A DNA stretch of 37,373 nt, taken from positions 1-37,373 of the forward strand of contig JBGALV010000046.1 of the NCBI GenBank assembly GCA_044223515.1. The letters run 5' to 3'. The notes under the pieces were generated by a model. That model was not told the origin of the DNA. It saw nothing but the letters and a program-made list of their open reading frames with translations, and ran no database searches. This DNA comes from SHVZ01 sp044223515 (GTDB taxonomy: Bacteria; Pseudomonadota; Alphaproteobacteria; SHVZ01). Shown here piece by piece: positions 8,466 through 16,736 of this stretch; positions within the stretch are counted from its first letter, which is position 1; each line of letters starts with the position of its first letter. Position numbers and translations under genes: made by a program.

Positions 8466-8803
8466 GGCCGCAGCGCCTGCTGACGGCGGAGGATCCGATC
8501 CTGGCGGCGGGCCTCGGCCCGCTGCTCGCGTCGAAGCTCTGCAAGCTCCTCGCGGCGGATCTGCCGGTCGTTCTTTCGCACCTGGCTGCGGTTCAGATCG
8601 CTCGTCGTCGCGTCCGGATCGTTGAGCCGGAGCGCCCGCGTCTCACGCCGCTCCGCGCGCTCGGCGCGCTTCTCGACGTTCTGTTTCTTACGCCAGCCGT
8701 GGGCCGGTGCCCACGACGGAGGATCGGCCTTGACCTCGACCGGCACCGAGACCGAGCCGACGACCAGGGCCGTCATCGCAATCGCCAAGAGCTTCACCTT
8801 CAT
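8462..8803 (-). CDS. Small exported, highly charged protein (RcnB/CigR-like N-terminal motif)
   Basis: 113 residues. Residues 1-26 form a signal peptide (MKVKLLAIAMTALVVGSVSV, then cleavage around VKA-DP). After it comes DPPSWAPAHGWRKKQ, a PPxWAxxHGW motif recurrent in short periplasmic proteins of the RcnB/CigR type. The remaining 75 residues are almost entirely Arg, Glu, Asp, Gln and Ala and should form a long charged helix or coiled coil. The function is unknown; a periplasmic or envelope-associated role is inferred. Its TAA stop overlaps the comEC TAA on the other strand (TTAA at 8462-8465), so the genes are tail to tail with no space for a terminator. Confidence 0.7.
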   Translation of the reverse strand: MKVKLLAIAMTALVVGSVSVPVEVKADPPSWAPAHGWRKKQNVEKRAERAERRETRALRLNDPDATTSDLNRSQVRKNDRQIRREELAELRREQRAEARRQDRILRRQQALRP

Positions 8804-8891
8804 GGCCGCATCCTTCGAGCTTGGGGCGCGGGGACTGAAGGCAGCTACGTCGGGCGCGCGGATTCGGTTCCGCGTCGGCCTCGTGACCGTT

Positions 8892-9410
8892 TTAGAAGCG
8901 GATCTCCGCCGAGGTGGCGATCGTAGCGAAGCTGCGCAGCACGGTATTGTGGTGCGCGACGATGTCGGCGGCCTTCAGCGCGGGCGAGTCGAAGGTCGAA
9001 TGCGCATCGGAGGCGAGCACCACCTTGTAGCCGTGCGCGAAGGCGGCGCGTGTCGTCGTGTCGACGCAGAACTCGGTCTGCATGCCGGCGATTACCAGCC
9101 GGCCGATGCCGAGTGCACGGAGCCTGGCGTCGAGCCCGGTGCCGAGGAACGCGTCGCACTGCTTCTTGACCACGATTTCCTCGCCGGGTTTCGGCGCGAC
9201 CTGCGCATGTGCCGGGAACCCGGAGCCGTCTCGTGCCAGCAGGTCCCCCGGGCCGCCGTCATGCTGGATCGTGACGACCGGAATTCCATCGGCGCGGGCA
9301 CGATCCTGCAGGTCGCGGATGCGCGCCAGCATCTCCTCGCCGCGATAGGGCTTGAGCGGCTCACGGAACATGCCCTGCTGGACGTCGATGACGAGAAGCG
9401 CTGTCGACAT
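8892..9410 (-). CDS. Isochorismatase-family cysteine hydrolase
   Basis: 172-residue single-domain member of the isochorismatase/nicotinamidase superfamily. The catalytic triad is visible: D9 (LLVIDVQQGM), K83 (VVKKQCDAF) and C115 (AGMQTEFCVDTTTR), with the expected cis-peptide region before the Cys. Typical substrates are nicotinamide, N-carbamoyl compounds or other small amides; which applies is unknown. There are two in-frame ATGs. AGGA touches the one at 9416 directly but sits 6 nt before the one at 9410, so 9410 is preferred (MSTALLVIDVQQ). It follows lexA by 58 bp on the same strand and may be transcribed with it. Confidence 0.85.
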   Translation of the reverse strand: MSTALLVIDVQQGMFREPLKPYRGEEMLARIRDLQDRARADGIPVVTIQHDGGPGDLLARDGSGFPAHAQVAPKPGEEIVVKKQCDAFLGTGLDARLRALGIGRLVIAGMQTEFCVDTTTRAAFAHGYKVVLASDAHSTFDSPALKAADIVAHHNTVLRSFATIATSAEIRF

Positions 9411-9468
9411 GAGCATTCCTTCGGGCGCGTCGCGCCCGTTGCCGCTCGACGTGTTTTGTCGAATGCGC

Positions 9469-10179
9469 CTAGTAGCGGCGCATCAAGGCGATGAGCTTGC
9501 CCTGAACCTTGACCCGGTCGGGTCCGAAGATGCGGGTCTCGTACGCCTTGTTGGCGGGCTCGAGCGCGATCGAGGCACCCTTGCGGCGCAGCCGCTTCAG
9601 CGTGACCTCGTTGTCATCGACCAGGGCCACGACGATCGCGCCGTTCTCGGCGTTCTCGCTACGGTGGATGACGACGGTGTCGCCGTCCTGGATACCGGCA
9701 TCGATCATCGAGTCGCCGGCGACGGTCAGCGCGTAGTGCTCGCCGTTGCCGAGCATGCTTGCCGGCACGTCGACGAAGCTGGAGGAATCGCGGAGCGCCT
9801 CGATGGCCGTGCCTGCGGCGATCTTGCCGTAGAGGGGCAGGGAGATGTTGGCGACCTCCGGCTTGCTCTCGGTGCCCGCGAGGCTCGCGCCGAAATTGCC
9901 GGCGATGACGTTGGGGGCGAAGCCGCGCTGAGGGGCGGCGGGGCGCTGATCGGGTCGGGAGGCCTGCTCGGGCAGGCGGGTCACCTCGAGGGCGCGGGCG
10001 CGATGGGCGAGGCGCTTGATGAAGCCGCGTTCCTCGAGCCCGGTGATGAGACGGTGGATGCCTGACTTGGACTTGAGCCCGAGCGCTTCCTTCATCTCTT
10101 CGAACGAGGGAGAAACTCCGCTCTCAGACAGCCGCCGGTTGATGAAGGTCAACAGCTCGAACTGCTTCTTCGTCAGCAT
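9469..10179 (-). CDS. lexA: LexA repressor
   Basis: SOS transcriptional repressor that self-cleaves when activated by RecA filaments. The 236-residue protein has an N-terminal winged helix (MLTKKQFELLTFINRRL, GVSPSFEEMKEALGLKSKSGIHRLI) and a C-terminal S24 peptidase domain. The cleavage bond is A122-G123 (KIAAGTAIEA), the nucleophile S157 (AGDSMIDAGIQDGD) and the general base K195 (NEVTLKRL). The linker between domains (about 68-110) is longer than in E. coli, as usual in alphaproteobacteria. ATG 10179 is preceded by GGGGGA. A promoter with an embedded operator lies immediately upstream (10238-10266), so it is autoregulated. Confidence 0.96.
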   Translation of the reverse strand: MLTKKQFELLTFINRRLSESGVSPSFEEMKEALGLKSKSGIHRLITGLEERGFIKRLAHRARALEVTRLPEQASRPDQRPAAPQRGFAPNVIAGNFGASLAGTESKPEVANISLPLYGKIAAGTAIEALRDSSSFVDVPASMLGNGEHYALTVAGDSMIDAGIQDGDTVVIHRSENAENGAIVVALVDDNEVTLKRLRRKGASIALEPANKAYETRIFGPDRVKVQGKLIALMRRY

Positions 10180-10237
10180 CTAGTGTCCCCCGAGTCGCAA
10201 CCACAATATCTAGAACAAAGCCGCAACGTTCACGCAT

Positions 10238-10266
10238 GTTCTAGTTTGGTTCACGGGGTGTGTCAA
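10238..10266 (-). promoter_or_regulatory. lexA promoter with overlapping LexA operator (SOS box)
   Basis: On the minus strand, a perfect -35 TTGACA (10266-10261) and a -10 TAGAAC (10243-10238) are spaced by 17 bp. The alphaproteobacterial LexA operator, GTTC-N7-GTTC on the plus strand (10238-10252, GTTCTAGTTTGGTTC), covers the -10 and the adjacent half of the spacer. Bound LexA would therefore block RNA polymerase. The predicted start of transcription is near 10231, giving a leader of about 50 nt before the lexA ATG. The arrangement also means lexA can be expressed apart from the upstream trp-moa-moe genes. Confidence 0.85.
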
Positions 10267-10300
10267 GCAGACTGCGATTAACCATAGCCGCCTGCTGCGA

Positions 10301-11508
10301 CTAAATCGCAGGAACGGCCGAGGCGAAAGGCAGGACTCGGACGGAATCCCCGGCCTTCCTGGCCGGGTCCTTGGGGGGCCGGACGATCAGCCCGTCGGAC
10401 CTCGAGAGCAGGGACATCATCGAGGAATCCTGCTTCGGGAACGGGGTCGCCGTGAGCGCGCCGTCGGTCTGGGAAAGCGTGGACCGGAGATAGTCCTGAC
10501 GGTGGTCGTTGGCGGCGAGATCGGCGCCGAGGCGGGCTTCCATCAGCGACGTCGCCTGCGCATCGAGACCGGCCAGCGTCTCTATCGCGGGCTTGAGGAA
10601 GATCAGGGCGCAGACCAGCGTCGAGACCGGGTTGCCGGGAAGTCCCAGTACCGGCAGGTCGCCGAGTCGCCCCCACATCAGAGGCTTTCCCGGCCGCATC
10701 GCGATCTTCCAGAAGTCGACCGAGAGGCCGCGCGTCGCGAGCGCCTTCTGCACCAGGTCATGATCGCCGACCGAGGCGCCGCCGGTGGTGACCAGGAGAT
10801 CGGCGCCGCGTGCGCCTTCCACCTTGGCGATGGTGTCCTCGATGGTGTCCTTGGCGATGCCGAGCACGACCGGCTCGGCGCCGAGAGCACGGACGGCCGC
10901 GGCGAGGGCGTAGCTGTTGGAACTCACGATCTGATTGGGTCCGACGGGATCGCCGGGCCGCGCGATCTCGTCGCCGGTCGCGAGGATCGCGATGCGCGGG
11001 CGACGGTGCACGCGCAGCCACGGCACGTTCATCGCCGCCGAAAGGCCGACATCGCGCGCGGTCAGGCGCCGCCCGGCGGAGACGCCGACCTCGCCTGCCT
11101 TGAAGTCGAGTCCGGCGACGCGGATGTGGCGTCCGACCGTCGAGGTCTCCTTCACCGTGACCTTGCCGCCCGACGCTCCGGTGTCCTCCTGGATCACGAT
11201 CGCGTCCGCGCCGTCGGGCACCGGTGCGCCGGTGAAGATGCGGACGGCCTCGCCTGCGTTGAGCCTCGACGCGTAGGAAGAACCGGCTGGCACGGCGCCG
11301 GCGATCGTGAGCGTCACCGGCACCTTCGCCACGTCGGCGGCGCGCACGGCGTATCCGTCCATCGCCGAGACAGGCCAGGGCGGCTGGGTCAGCCGCGCGC
11401 GCACGTCCTCGGCGAGCACGCGGCCCTGCGCCTCGAGCAGCGCCACCTCCTCGATGCCGACCGGCTTGAGCTCGGCCAGGATCCGTCCGCGCGCCTCGTC
11501 GACCGGGA

Positions 11509-11512
<4 letters not shown>
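10301..11512 (-). CDS. moeA: MoeA, molybdopterin molybdenumtransferase
   Basis: Inserts molybdate into adenylyl-molybdopterin in molybdenum-cofactor synthesis. The 403-residue product shows the family blocks PPWPVSAMDGYAVRA, RIFTGAPVPDGADAIVIQED, ATGDEIARPGD, LLVTTGGASVGDHDLV, MRPGKPLMWGRLGDLPVLGLPGNPVS and a C-terminal domain IV. ATG 11512 overlaps the moaC stop (ATGA), so translation is coupled. The longer open frame to 12022 is moaC read out of frame and is not real. It lies between moaC and lexA; the lexA promoter starts 0.1 kb beyond its stop. Confidence 0.95.
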
Positions 11513-11984
<472 letters not shown>

Positions 11985-11985
<1 letters not shown>

Positions 11986-12800
11986 CAGTCGCCGGCCTTC
12001 GCCATGGTGGGTGAAGGCACAAGGACTCGGGTGGCGGCGGCCACGTCGGCCTGCTTCATCAGGGACTCGCCGATCAGGAAGGCGCGGCAACCCACGTCCG
12101 TCAGCCGGTCGATGTCGGCGCGGCTCCCGATGCCGCTTTCCCCAACCAGCAGCCGGTCCTTCGGGACACGCGGCCCAAGCTCGACTGTCGTCGCAAGATC
12201 GACCTTCAGGGTCTTGAGATTTCTATTATTGATGCCGACAAGCCTGGCCGGCAGCTTGAGCGCCCGATCGAGCTCCGGCGCGTCATGAACCTCGATCAGC
12301 GCGTCCATGCCCCACCGTGTCGCCTCGGCGACCAGGTCGGCCGCCAGGGCGTCGTCGACGGCAGCCATGATCACCAGGATACAGTCGGCACCGAGCGCCC
12401 GGGCTTCGGCAACCTGATAGGTGTCGACCATGAAGTCCTTGCGGATCGCCGGCAGGTCGACGGCGGCGCGGGCCGCGACCAGGTGTCCGTCCTCGCCCTG
12501 GAAGTACGGCGTGTCGGTCAGCACCGAGAGGCAGGTGGCGCCGCCCTCGCGATAGGCCTTCGCAAGAACGGGAGGATCGAAGTCGGCGCGGATCAGCCCT
12601 TTCGACGGGCTTGCCTTCTTGATCTCGCAGATCAGCCCGTAGCCGGCGGAAGCAGCCACGGCCTCGAGCCGGCGGGCAAAGCCGCGGGGCGCGGTCTGGG
12701 CCTTCGCCTCGGCCTCGACGACCGGGAGAGGCCGCGCCGCCTTGCGCTTGGCGACGTGGAGGCGCTTGTCGTCGCAGATCTTGGCGAGAACGTCGCTCAT
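11985..12800 (-). CDS. trpC: TrpC, indole-3-glycerol-phosphate synthase
   Basis: Closes the indole ring from CdRP in tryptophan synthesis. The 271-residue TIM barrel has the catalytic residues in their usual blocks: Lys in CEIKKASPSKGLI, Lys in AIRKDFMVDTYQV, Glu in ALIEVHD, Asn in GINNRNLKTL, and Glu/Ser in LLVGESGIGS. It is monofunctional (no TrpF fused), as is usual in alphaproteobacteria. ATG 12800 overlaps the trpD stop by 4 nt. Confidence 0.96.
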
Positions 12801-13831
12801 TGGACCTTCTCGTTGCTGATCGCGACCAGCTTGGCCAGCGTCGCCCTGGCGGCACCGCTGTCGATCGCATTGGCCGCCAGCGCGGCGCCTTCCTTCAGGG
12901 TCTGGGCCTTGCCGGCGACGATCAGCGCGGCGCCGGCATTGATCAGCACGATGTCGCGATAGGCGTTCTTGGCGCCGGTGAGAACCTCGGTCAGCGCCTT
13001 GGCGTTGACGTCGGGGGCGCCGCCCTTGAGCTGCTCGGGCTTGGCGCGATCGAGGCCGGCGTCTTCGGGCGTGACCTCGAAGGTCGTGACCTTGCCGCCC
13101 TCGAGCGCCGCGACATGCGTGGCGCCAGCCGTGGTGATCTCGTCGATCCCGTCCGAGCCGTGGACCACCCAGGCCTTCTCGATGCCGAGCAGGCCCAGCA
13201 CCTTCGCCATCGGCTCGACCCAGTCCTTGCCGAACACGCCGACGAGCTGGCGCTTGGTGCCGGCGGGATTGGAGAGCGGCCCCAGTAGGTTGAAGATCGT
13301 CCGCGTCCCGAGCTCGACCCGGGTCGGCATGACATGGCGCGTCGCCGAGTGGTGGCGGGGCGCCATCAGGAAGCCGATCTTGGCCTCGAAGATCGCCTTC
13401 TTCACCAGACTCATGTCGGCGTCGATGTTGACGCCGAGCGCGGTCAGCACGTCGGCGGCGCCGGACTTGGAGGAGAGCGCGCGATTGCCGTGCTTGGCGA
13501 CCGGCACGCCGCAGGCCGCCACCACCAGCGAGGCCGCAGTCGAGACATTGTAGGTGCCCGAGGCGTCTCCGCCCGTGCCGCAAGTGTCGATCGCACCTTC
13601 CGGCGCCTCGACCTTGAGCGACTTGGCGCGCATGACGCGCGCGGCGCCGGCGATCTCGTCGACGGTCTCGCCGCGGACCCGGAGGCCCATCAGGAAGGCG
13701 CCCATCTGTGAGGGGGTCGCGTTGCCCGACATCATGATGTCGAAGGCGGTCTCGGCCTCGGCCATGGTGAGCCGGTGGCCGGATGCCACGCGGCCGATCA
13801 GCAGCTTGAGGTCGGGCATGTCCCCGGTCAT
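12797..13831 (-). CDS. trpD: TrpD, anthranilate phosphoribosyltransferase
   Basis: Joins anthranilate to PRPP in tryptophan synthesis. The 344-residue product has the PRPP-binding loop DTCGTGGDASGTYNVSTAASL, KHGNRALSSKSGAADVLTALG, the anthranilate-site block APRHHSATRHVMPTRVELGTRTIFNLLGPLSNP and WVVHGSDGIDEIT. ATG 13831 or ATG 13819 could start it; both fit the family. It is the first gene of the trpD-trpC-moaC-moeA run. The usual alphaproteobacterial neighbour trpG is not upstream; a divergent deacetylase gene is there instead. Confidence 0.95.
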   Translation of the reverse strand: MTGDMPDLKLLIGRVASGHRLTMAEAETAFDIMMSGNATPSQMGAFLMGLRVRGETVDEIAGAARVMRAKSLKVEAPEGAIDTCGTGGDASGTYNVSTAASLVVAACGVPVAKHGNRALSSKSGAADVLTALGVNIDADMSLVKKAIFEAKIGFLMAPRHHSATRHVMPTRVELGTRTIFNLLGPLSNPAGTKRQLVGVFGKDWVEPMAKVLGLLGIEKAWVVHGSDGIDEITTAGATHVAALEGGKVTTFEVTPEDAGLDRAKPEQLKGGAPDVNAKALTEVLTGAKNAYRDIVLINAGAALIVAGKAQTLKEGAALAANAIDSGAARATLAKLVAISNEKVQ

Positions 13832-13960
13832 GGCGTCAGGCGGACCCTTCTTGGCGAGGCGGACGTTCTAGCAGGCTTTCGCGCGGGAAGGAAAAACGAG
13901 CGGACTCGCCGAATCAACATCCCATCACTAACATGGCGCGCCGCTTCAACAACGGACGCT

Positions 13961-15265
13961 TTGCCTTTGTCTTCCCGCAAGTCTCGCCGCCGCCGCTTCC
14001 GACACGACCAGGCCCTGCCGGGGCCTGGCGCGGATGCGCCGGCGATCGACTGGCGGGGCCTGCTCGGCAGGGTCCGCCATCGGCTGCCGGCCCTGATCGC
14101 AGGGATGGCGACCGTGGTGATCGGTGCCAGCATCGCGATCACCGTCAGCGTTGGCGCGCCCCGCACCGGGCTCTACGTCGAGACGCATGAGGAGCCGGCC
14201 GAGATCGCGCGGGCCTTCCAGATCCCGCTCGGCACGGGCGAGGTCCCGCCTTATCGGCCGAGCGGGCAGGGACCCTTCAACTGGCCGGGCGCGGCTGCCG
14301 CCGCGGTCCCGCCGCCGTCTCCACCGCGCTCTCCCGCGCCCCAGGTCGCATCGGCAGAGCCGCTGCCCAGGCTGCCTGCACCGCAGACGGTCTTCCCGAC
14401 CGCGGCTCCGGCGCCTGCGATCATCGCGTCGGCGCGCGCGGCGTTGCCGACGATCCCGCCGCCGCGCCTCCTGCCGCCCGTCCGGGTTCCTGCACCGGCG
14501 CTGACCGAATCCGACGAGCCAGCCTGGATCGCGAATGCCGTGCCCGCGTCGCCGCCCGACGGGCGCCCCGAGATCGCGATCATCATCGACGACGCGGGCG
14601 TCGACCGCGTGCACACCGGCGTCGCGATCCGGCTCAAGGGGCCTCTGACGATCTCGTTCCTGCCTTACGCCTCCGATCTCGCAGGCCAGGCGAGCGCCGC
14701 GCGCGCCAACCGCCACGAGGTCATGATGCATATCCCGATGGAGCCGCACGGCGCCTTCGCCGAGCCGGAGCCCTACCTGCTGCGCGCGCGGATGGGGACG
14801 AGCGAGATCCAGCGGCGGATCGCCCGCGATCTCGACTCTCTGCCCGGCATCGTCGGCATCAACAACCACATGGGCAGCCTCTTCACCTCGGACCCGCAGG
14901 CGCTGGCGCCGGTGATGGAGGAACTGGTCCGACGAGGCCTGCTGTTCGTCGACTCCCGGACCAGCGCACGCTCGGTCGCCCAGGACTCGGCACAGGCACA
15001 CGGGCTCCCGAACGCCGGCCGCGACGTTTTCCTCGATCACTACGAGGGCCAGGCCGAGGTCAGAAAGCGGTTGCTCGAGACCGAGCGCGTGGCGCGCAAG
15101 CAGGGCTACGCGATCGCGATCGGCCATCCGCGCGCGGCGACGCTCGCCGAACTCGCGCTCTGGCTCGACGAGGTCGAGTCTAAGGGCTATCGCCTGGTGC
15201 CGGTCTCGGCGATCGTCCGCGCCCGTGCGACCCAGCTTGCCGGCAGGCCTGCCGCGCGCGGCTAG
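13961..15265 (+). CDS. Divergent polysaccharide deacetylase family protein (YibQ-like)
   Basis: Membrane-anchored periplasmic protein of about 434 residues. In order: a short Arg-rich cytoplasmic start (SSRKSRRRRFRHD), one membrane helix (about 44-66, ALIAGMATVVIGASIAITV), a Pro/Ala-rich linker of about 110 residues, and a C-terminal divergent NodB-fold domain with EIAIIIDDAGVD, LTISFLPYA, EVMMHIPMEP, GINNHMGSLFTSD, GLLFVDSRTS and AIAIGHPRAAT. The family's substrate is not established; roles in envelope glycan turnover are inferred. No ATG precedes the membrane helix in this frame after the gap, so TTG 13961 or TTG 13967 is the likely start; upstream codons overlap trpD. Start confidence is low, domain confidence high. 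Confidence 0.82.
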   Translation: MPLSSRKSRRRRFRHDQALPGPGADAPAIDWRGLLGRVRHRLPALIAGMATVVIGASIAITVSVGAPRTGLYVETHEEPAEIARAFQIPLGTGEVPPYRPSGQGPFNWPGAAAAAVPPPSPPRSPAPQVASAEPLPRLPAPQTVFPTAAPAPAIIASARAALPTIPPPRLLPPVRVPAPALTESDEPAWIANAVPASPPDGRPEIAIIIDDAGVDRVHTGVAIRLKGPLTISFLPYASDLAGQASAARANRHEVMMHIPMEPHGAFAEPEPYLLRARMGTSEIQRRIARDLDSLPGIVGINNHMGSLFTSDPQALAPVMEELVRRGLLFVDSRTSARSVAQDSAQAHGLPNAGRDVFLDHYEGQAEVRKRLLETERVARKQGYAIAIGHPRAATLAELALWLDEVESKGYRLVPVSAIVRARATQLAGRPAARG

Positions 15266-15270
15266 CCGCG

Positions 15271-15299
15271 TTGACAGGCGAAAGCCCGGTTCCTACGCT
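15271..15299 (+). promoter_or_regulatory. Sigma-70-type promoter for the transglutaminase-like gene
   Basis: A perfect -35 TTGACA (15271-15276) is followed after 17 bp by TACGCT (15294-15299), a weak -10 with T, A and final T matching. It begins 6 bp after the deacetylase stop and points at the gene starting at 15460, leaving a leader of about 150 nt. No further conserved structure was recognised in that leader. Confidence 0.5.
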
Positions 15300-15459
15300 C
15301 CACCTGCGGTAGATCTTCGTCCCTGCCCGGTCGGGCGGCGAGGCGGATCCCTCCCGATCCTCTCGAAGGCACGACGGCCCCCGCGCCCCGCGACATCGCC
15401 AATCGACGGCCGTTTCGGCGCGCGTCCGCGCATCCGGCCGCAGCTTCGGGAGGACCTGA

Positions 15460-16518
15460 ATGGATCGTCGTGGATTCCTCAAGACATCGGCGGCGACCGC
15501 CGCGCTGGCCGCGACCGGCGTTCCCGGTCTCGCCTCCGCCGCCAACACCGTCGGCGCGTGGCGAAAGGCGGAAATCGCCTTCAGCGTGAGCCCGCAATGG
15601 GGCGATCGCAGCGGCAAGGTCTGGCTGCCGGCGCCGATGGATACGCCTTTCCAGCGTGTTCTCGGCGTCACCTGGGAAAGCGGCCCCGACAGGATCGGCC
15701 TCAACGCCGACGAGACCTACCGCGCGCCCGCCATCGCCGCCGAATGGGCGGCCGGCAAGCCGCGCGAAATCCGGGCCACCTACGTGGTCGAGACCATCGA
15801 CCGCCAGGTGAGCCTGAAATCGCCGCCGAAGGGCGGCAGAATTCCCGACGACGTCCGCGTCTTCCTGCAGCCGACCGCGACCATGCCGGTCGACGGCATC
15901 GTCCGCGAGACGGCGCTCAGGATCACCAAGGGCGCCACGCACCCGGTCGAGAAGGCGCACGCAATCTACGAGTGGATCGTCGAGAACTGCTTCCGCGATC
16001 CGAAGACCAAGGGCTGCGGCATCGGCGACATCAAGTACATGCTGGTGAGCGGCAATCTCGGCGGCAAATGCGCCGACATCAACTCGCTGTTCGTCGGCCT
16101 CACGCGCGCCGTCGGCGTGCCGGCGCGCGAGATGTTCGGTATCCGCACGGCCGACTCAGCGACCTTCAAGAGCCTGGGGAGGGCCGGCGACATCTCCAAG
16201 GCCCAGCATTGCCGCGCAGAGTTCTGGACCGCGGGCCTCGGCTGGGTTCCGGTCGACCCGGCGGACGTGCGGAAGGCGGTGCTCGAGGAGAACCTGCCGC
16301 TCACCGATCCCAGGATCGTGGCGCTTCGCAAGAAGCTGTTCGGCGCCTGGGAGATGAACTGGATGGCCTTCAACGTCGGCCGCGACTTCAAGCTGCCGCC
16401 ATCGGGCTCGTCGCCGGTCAACTTCTTCATGTACCCGGAAGCCGAAGTTCGCGGTGCCGACCTGGACGGCACCGACCCGGACAGCTTCGCCTACAAGATC
16501 GCCTCGAAGGCGATCTGA
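15460..16518 (+). CDS. Tat-exported transglutaminase-like cysteine protease domain protein
   Basis: 352 residues. Residues 1-28 are a twin-arginine signal (MDRRGFLKTSAATAALAA, cleavage near ASA-AN). The mature protein has a beta-rich N-terminal part and a transglutaminase-like core with a complete Cys-His-Asp triad: C204 (GNLGGKCADINSLF), H250 (AQHCRAEFW) and D266 (GWVPVDPADV), with the family block RAVGVPAREMFGIRT between. Such proteins cleave or ligate peptide bonds; the target here is unknown and the site is periplasmic. GGAGG sits 6 nt before ATG 15460. It has its own likely promoter and a strong terminator, so it is probably monocistronic. Confidence 0.88.
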   Translation: MDRRGFLKTSAATAALAATGVPGLASAANTVGAWRKAEIAFSVSPQWGDRSGKVWLPAPMDTPFQRVLGVTWESGPDRIGLNADETYRAPAIAAEWAAGKPREIRATYVVETIDRQVSLKSPPKGGRIPDDVRVFLQPTATMPVDGIVRETALRITKGATHPVEKAHAIYEWIVENCFRDPKTKGCGIGDIKYMLVSGNLGGKCADINSLFVGLTRAVGVPAREMFGIRTADSATFKSLGRAGDISKAQHCRAEFWTAGLGWVPVDPADVRKAVLEENLPLTDPRIVALRKKLFGAWEMNWMAFNVGRDFKLPPSGSSPVNFFMYPEAEVRGADLDGTDPDSFAYKIASKAI

Positions 16519-16527
16519 CGCGCCGTC

Positions 16528-16564
16528 GCCGCGCCGGCTTCTCGCCGGCGCGGCGCTTTCTTCG
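16528..16564 (+). terminator. Intrinsic terminator of the transglutaminase-like gene
   Basis: Perfect 11-bp stem, GCCGCGCCGGC (16528-16538) with GCCGGCGCGGC (16544-16554), loop TTCTC, then GCTTTCTTCG. It starts 10 bp after the stop codon. The T-tract is short, as is common at high GC. Confidence 0.75.
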
Positions 16565-16571
16565 CGGGCAT

Positions 16572-16596
16572 GCCGGGAGACCGGCTTTCTCCCGGC
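16572..16596. repeat. Second perfect hairpin in the 16519-16736 gap
   Basis: GCCGGGAGA (16572-16580) pairs perfectly with TCTCCCGGC (16588-16596) around a 7-nt loop. It lies 8 bp beyond the terminator and has no T-tract on the plus side. It may back up termination. The rest of this 218 bp gap should hold the promoter of the transporter operon; TGGACA at 16650-16655 is a possible -35 but no good -10 follows. Confidence 0.5.
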
Positions 16597-16736
16597 GCCT
16601 GGCCGAGCATCACAATCTTTCCAAACCATAGCCGGGGCTGCCCTTCATGTGGACAGGCCCGGAAGCGCTCGCTTAGTGTCCGCTAAGGGATGGTTTAACA
16701 GCCGGCCGTCCAGGCAGGCGAAAACGGAGGCGGAGC

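Noticed and set aside
9423..9437. GGGCGC/GCGCCC inverted repeat between lexA and the isochorismatase gene as a terminator
   Set aside because: Loop is only 3 nt and no T-run follows on the minus strand; it sits just before the next Shine-Dalgarno, so read-through seems likely.
10228..10241. A second LexA half-site pair, GTTC-N6-GTTC
   Set aside because: Spacing is 6, not the 7 nt needed for the alphaproteobacterial operator; the adjacent N7 pair is the real box.
13933..14190. ATG 13933 (MARRFNNGRF) as the start of the deacetylase
   Set aside because: It is in a different frame from the membrane helix and catalytic domain. Using it would need a frameshift; a TTG start in the right frame is simpler.
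16650..16678. TGGACA-17-TTAGTG as the promoter of the importer operon
   Set aside because: The -10 hexamer matches the consensus at only one position; a promoter must be nearby but this one is not supported.
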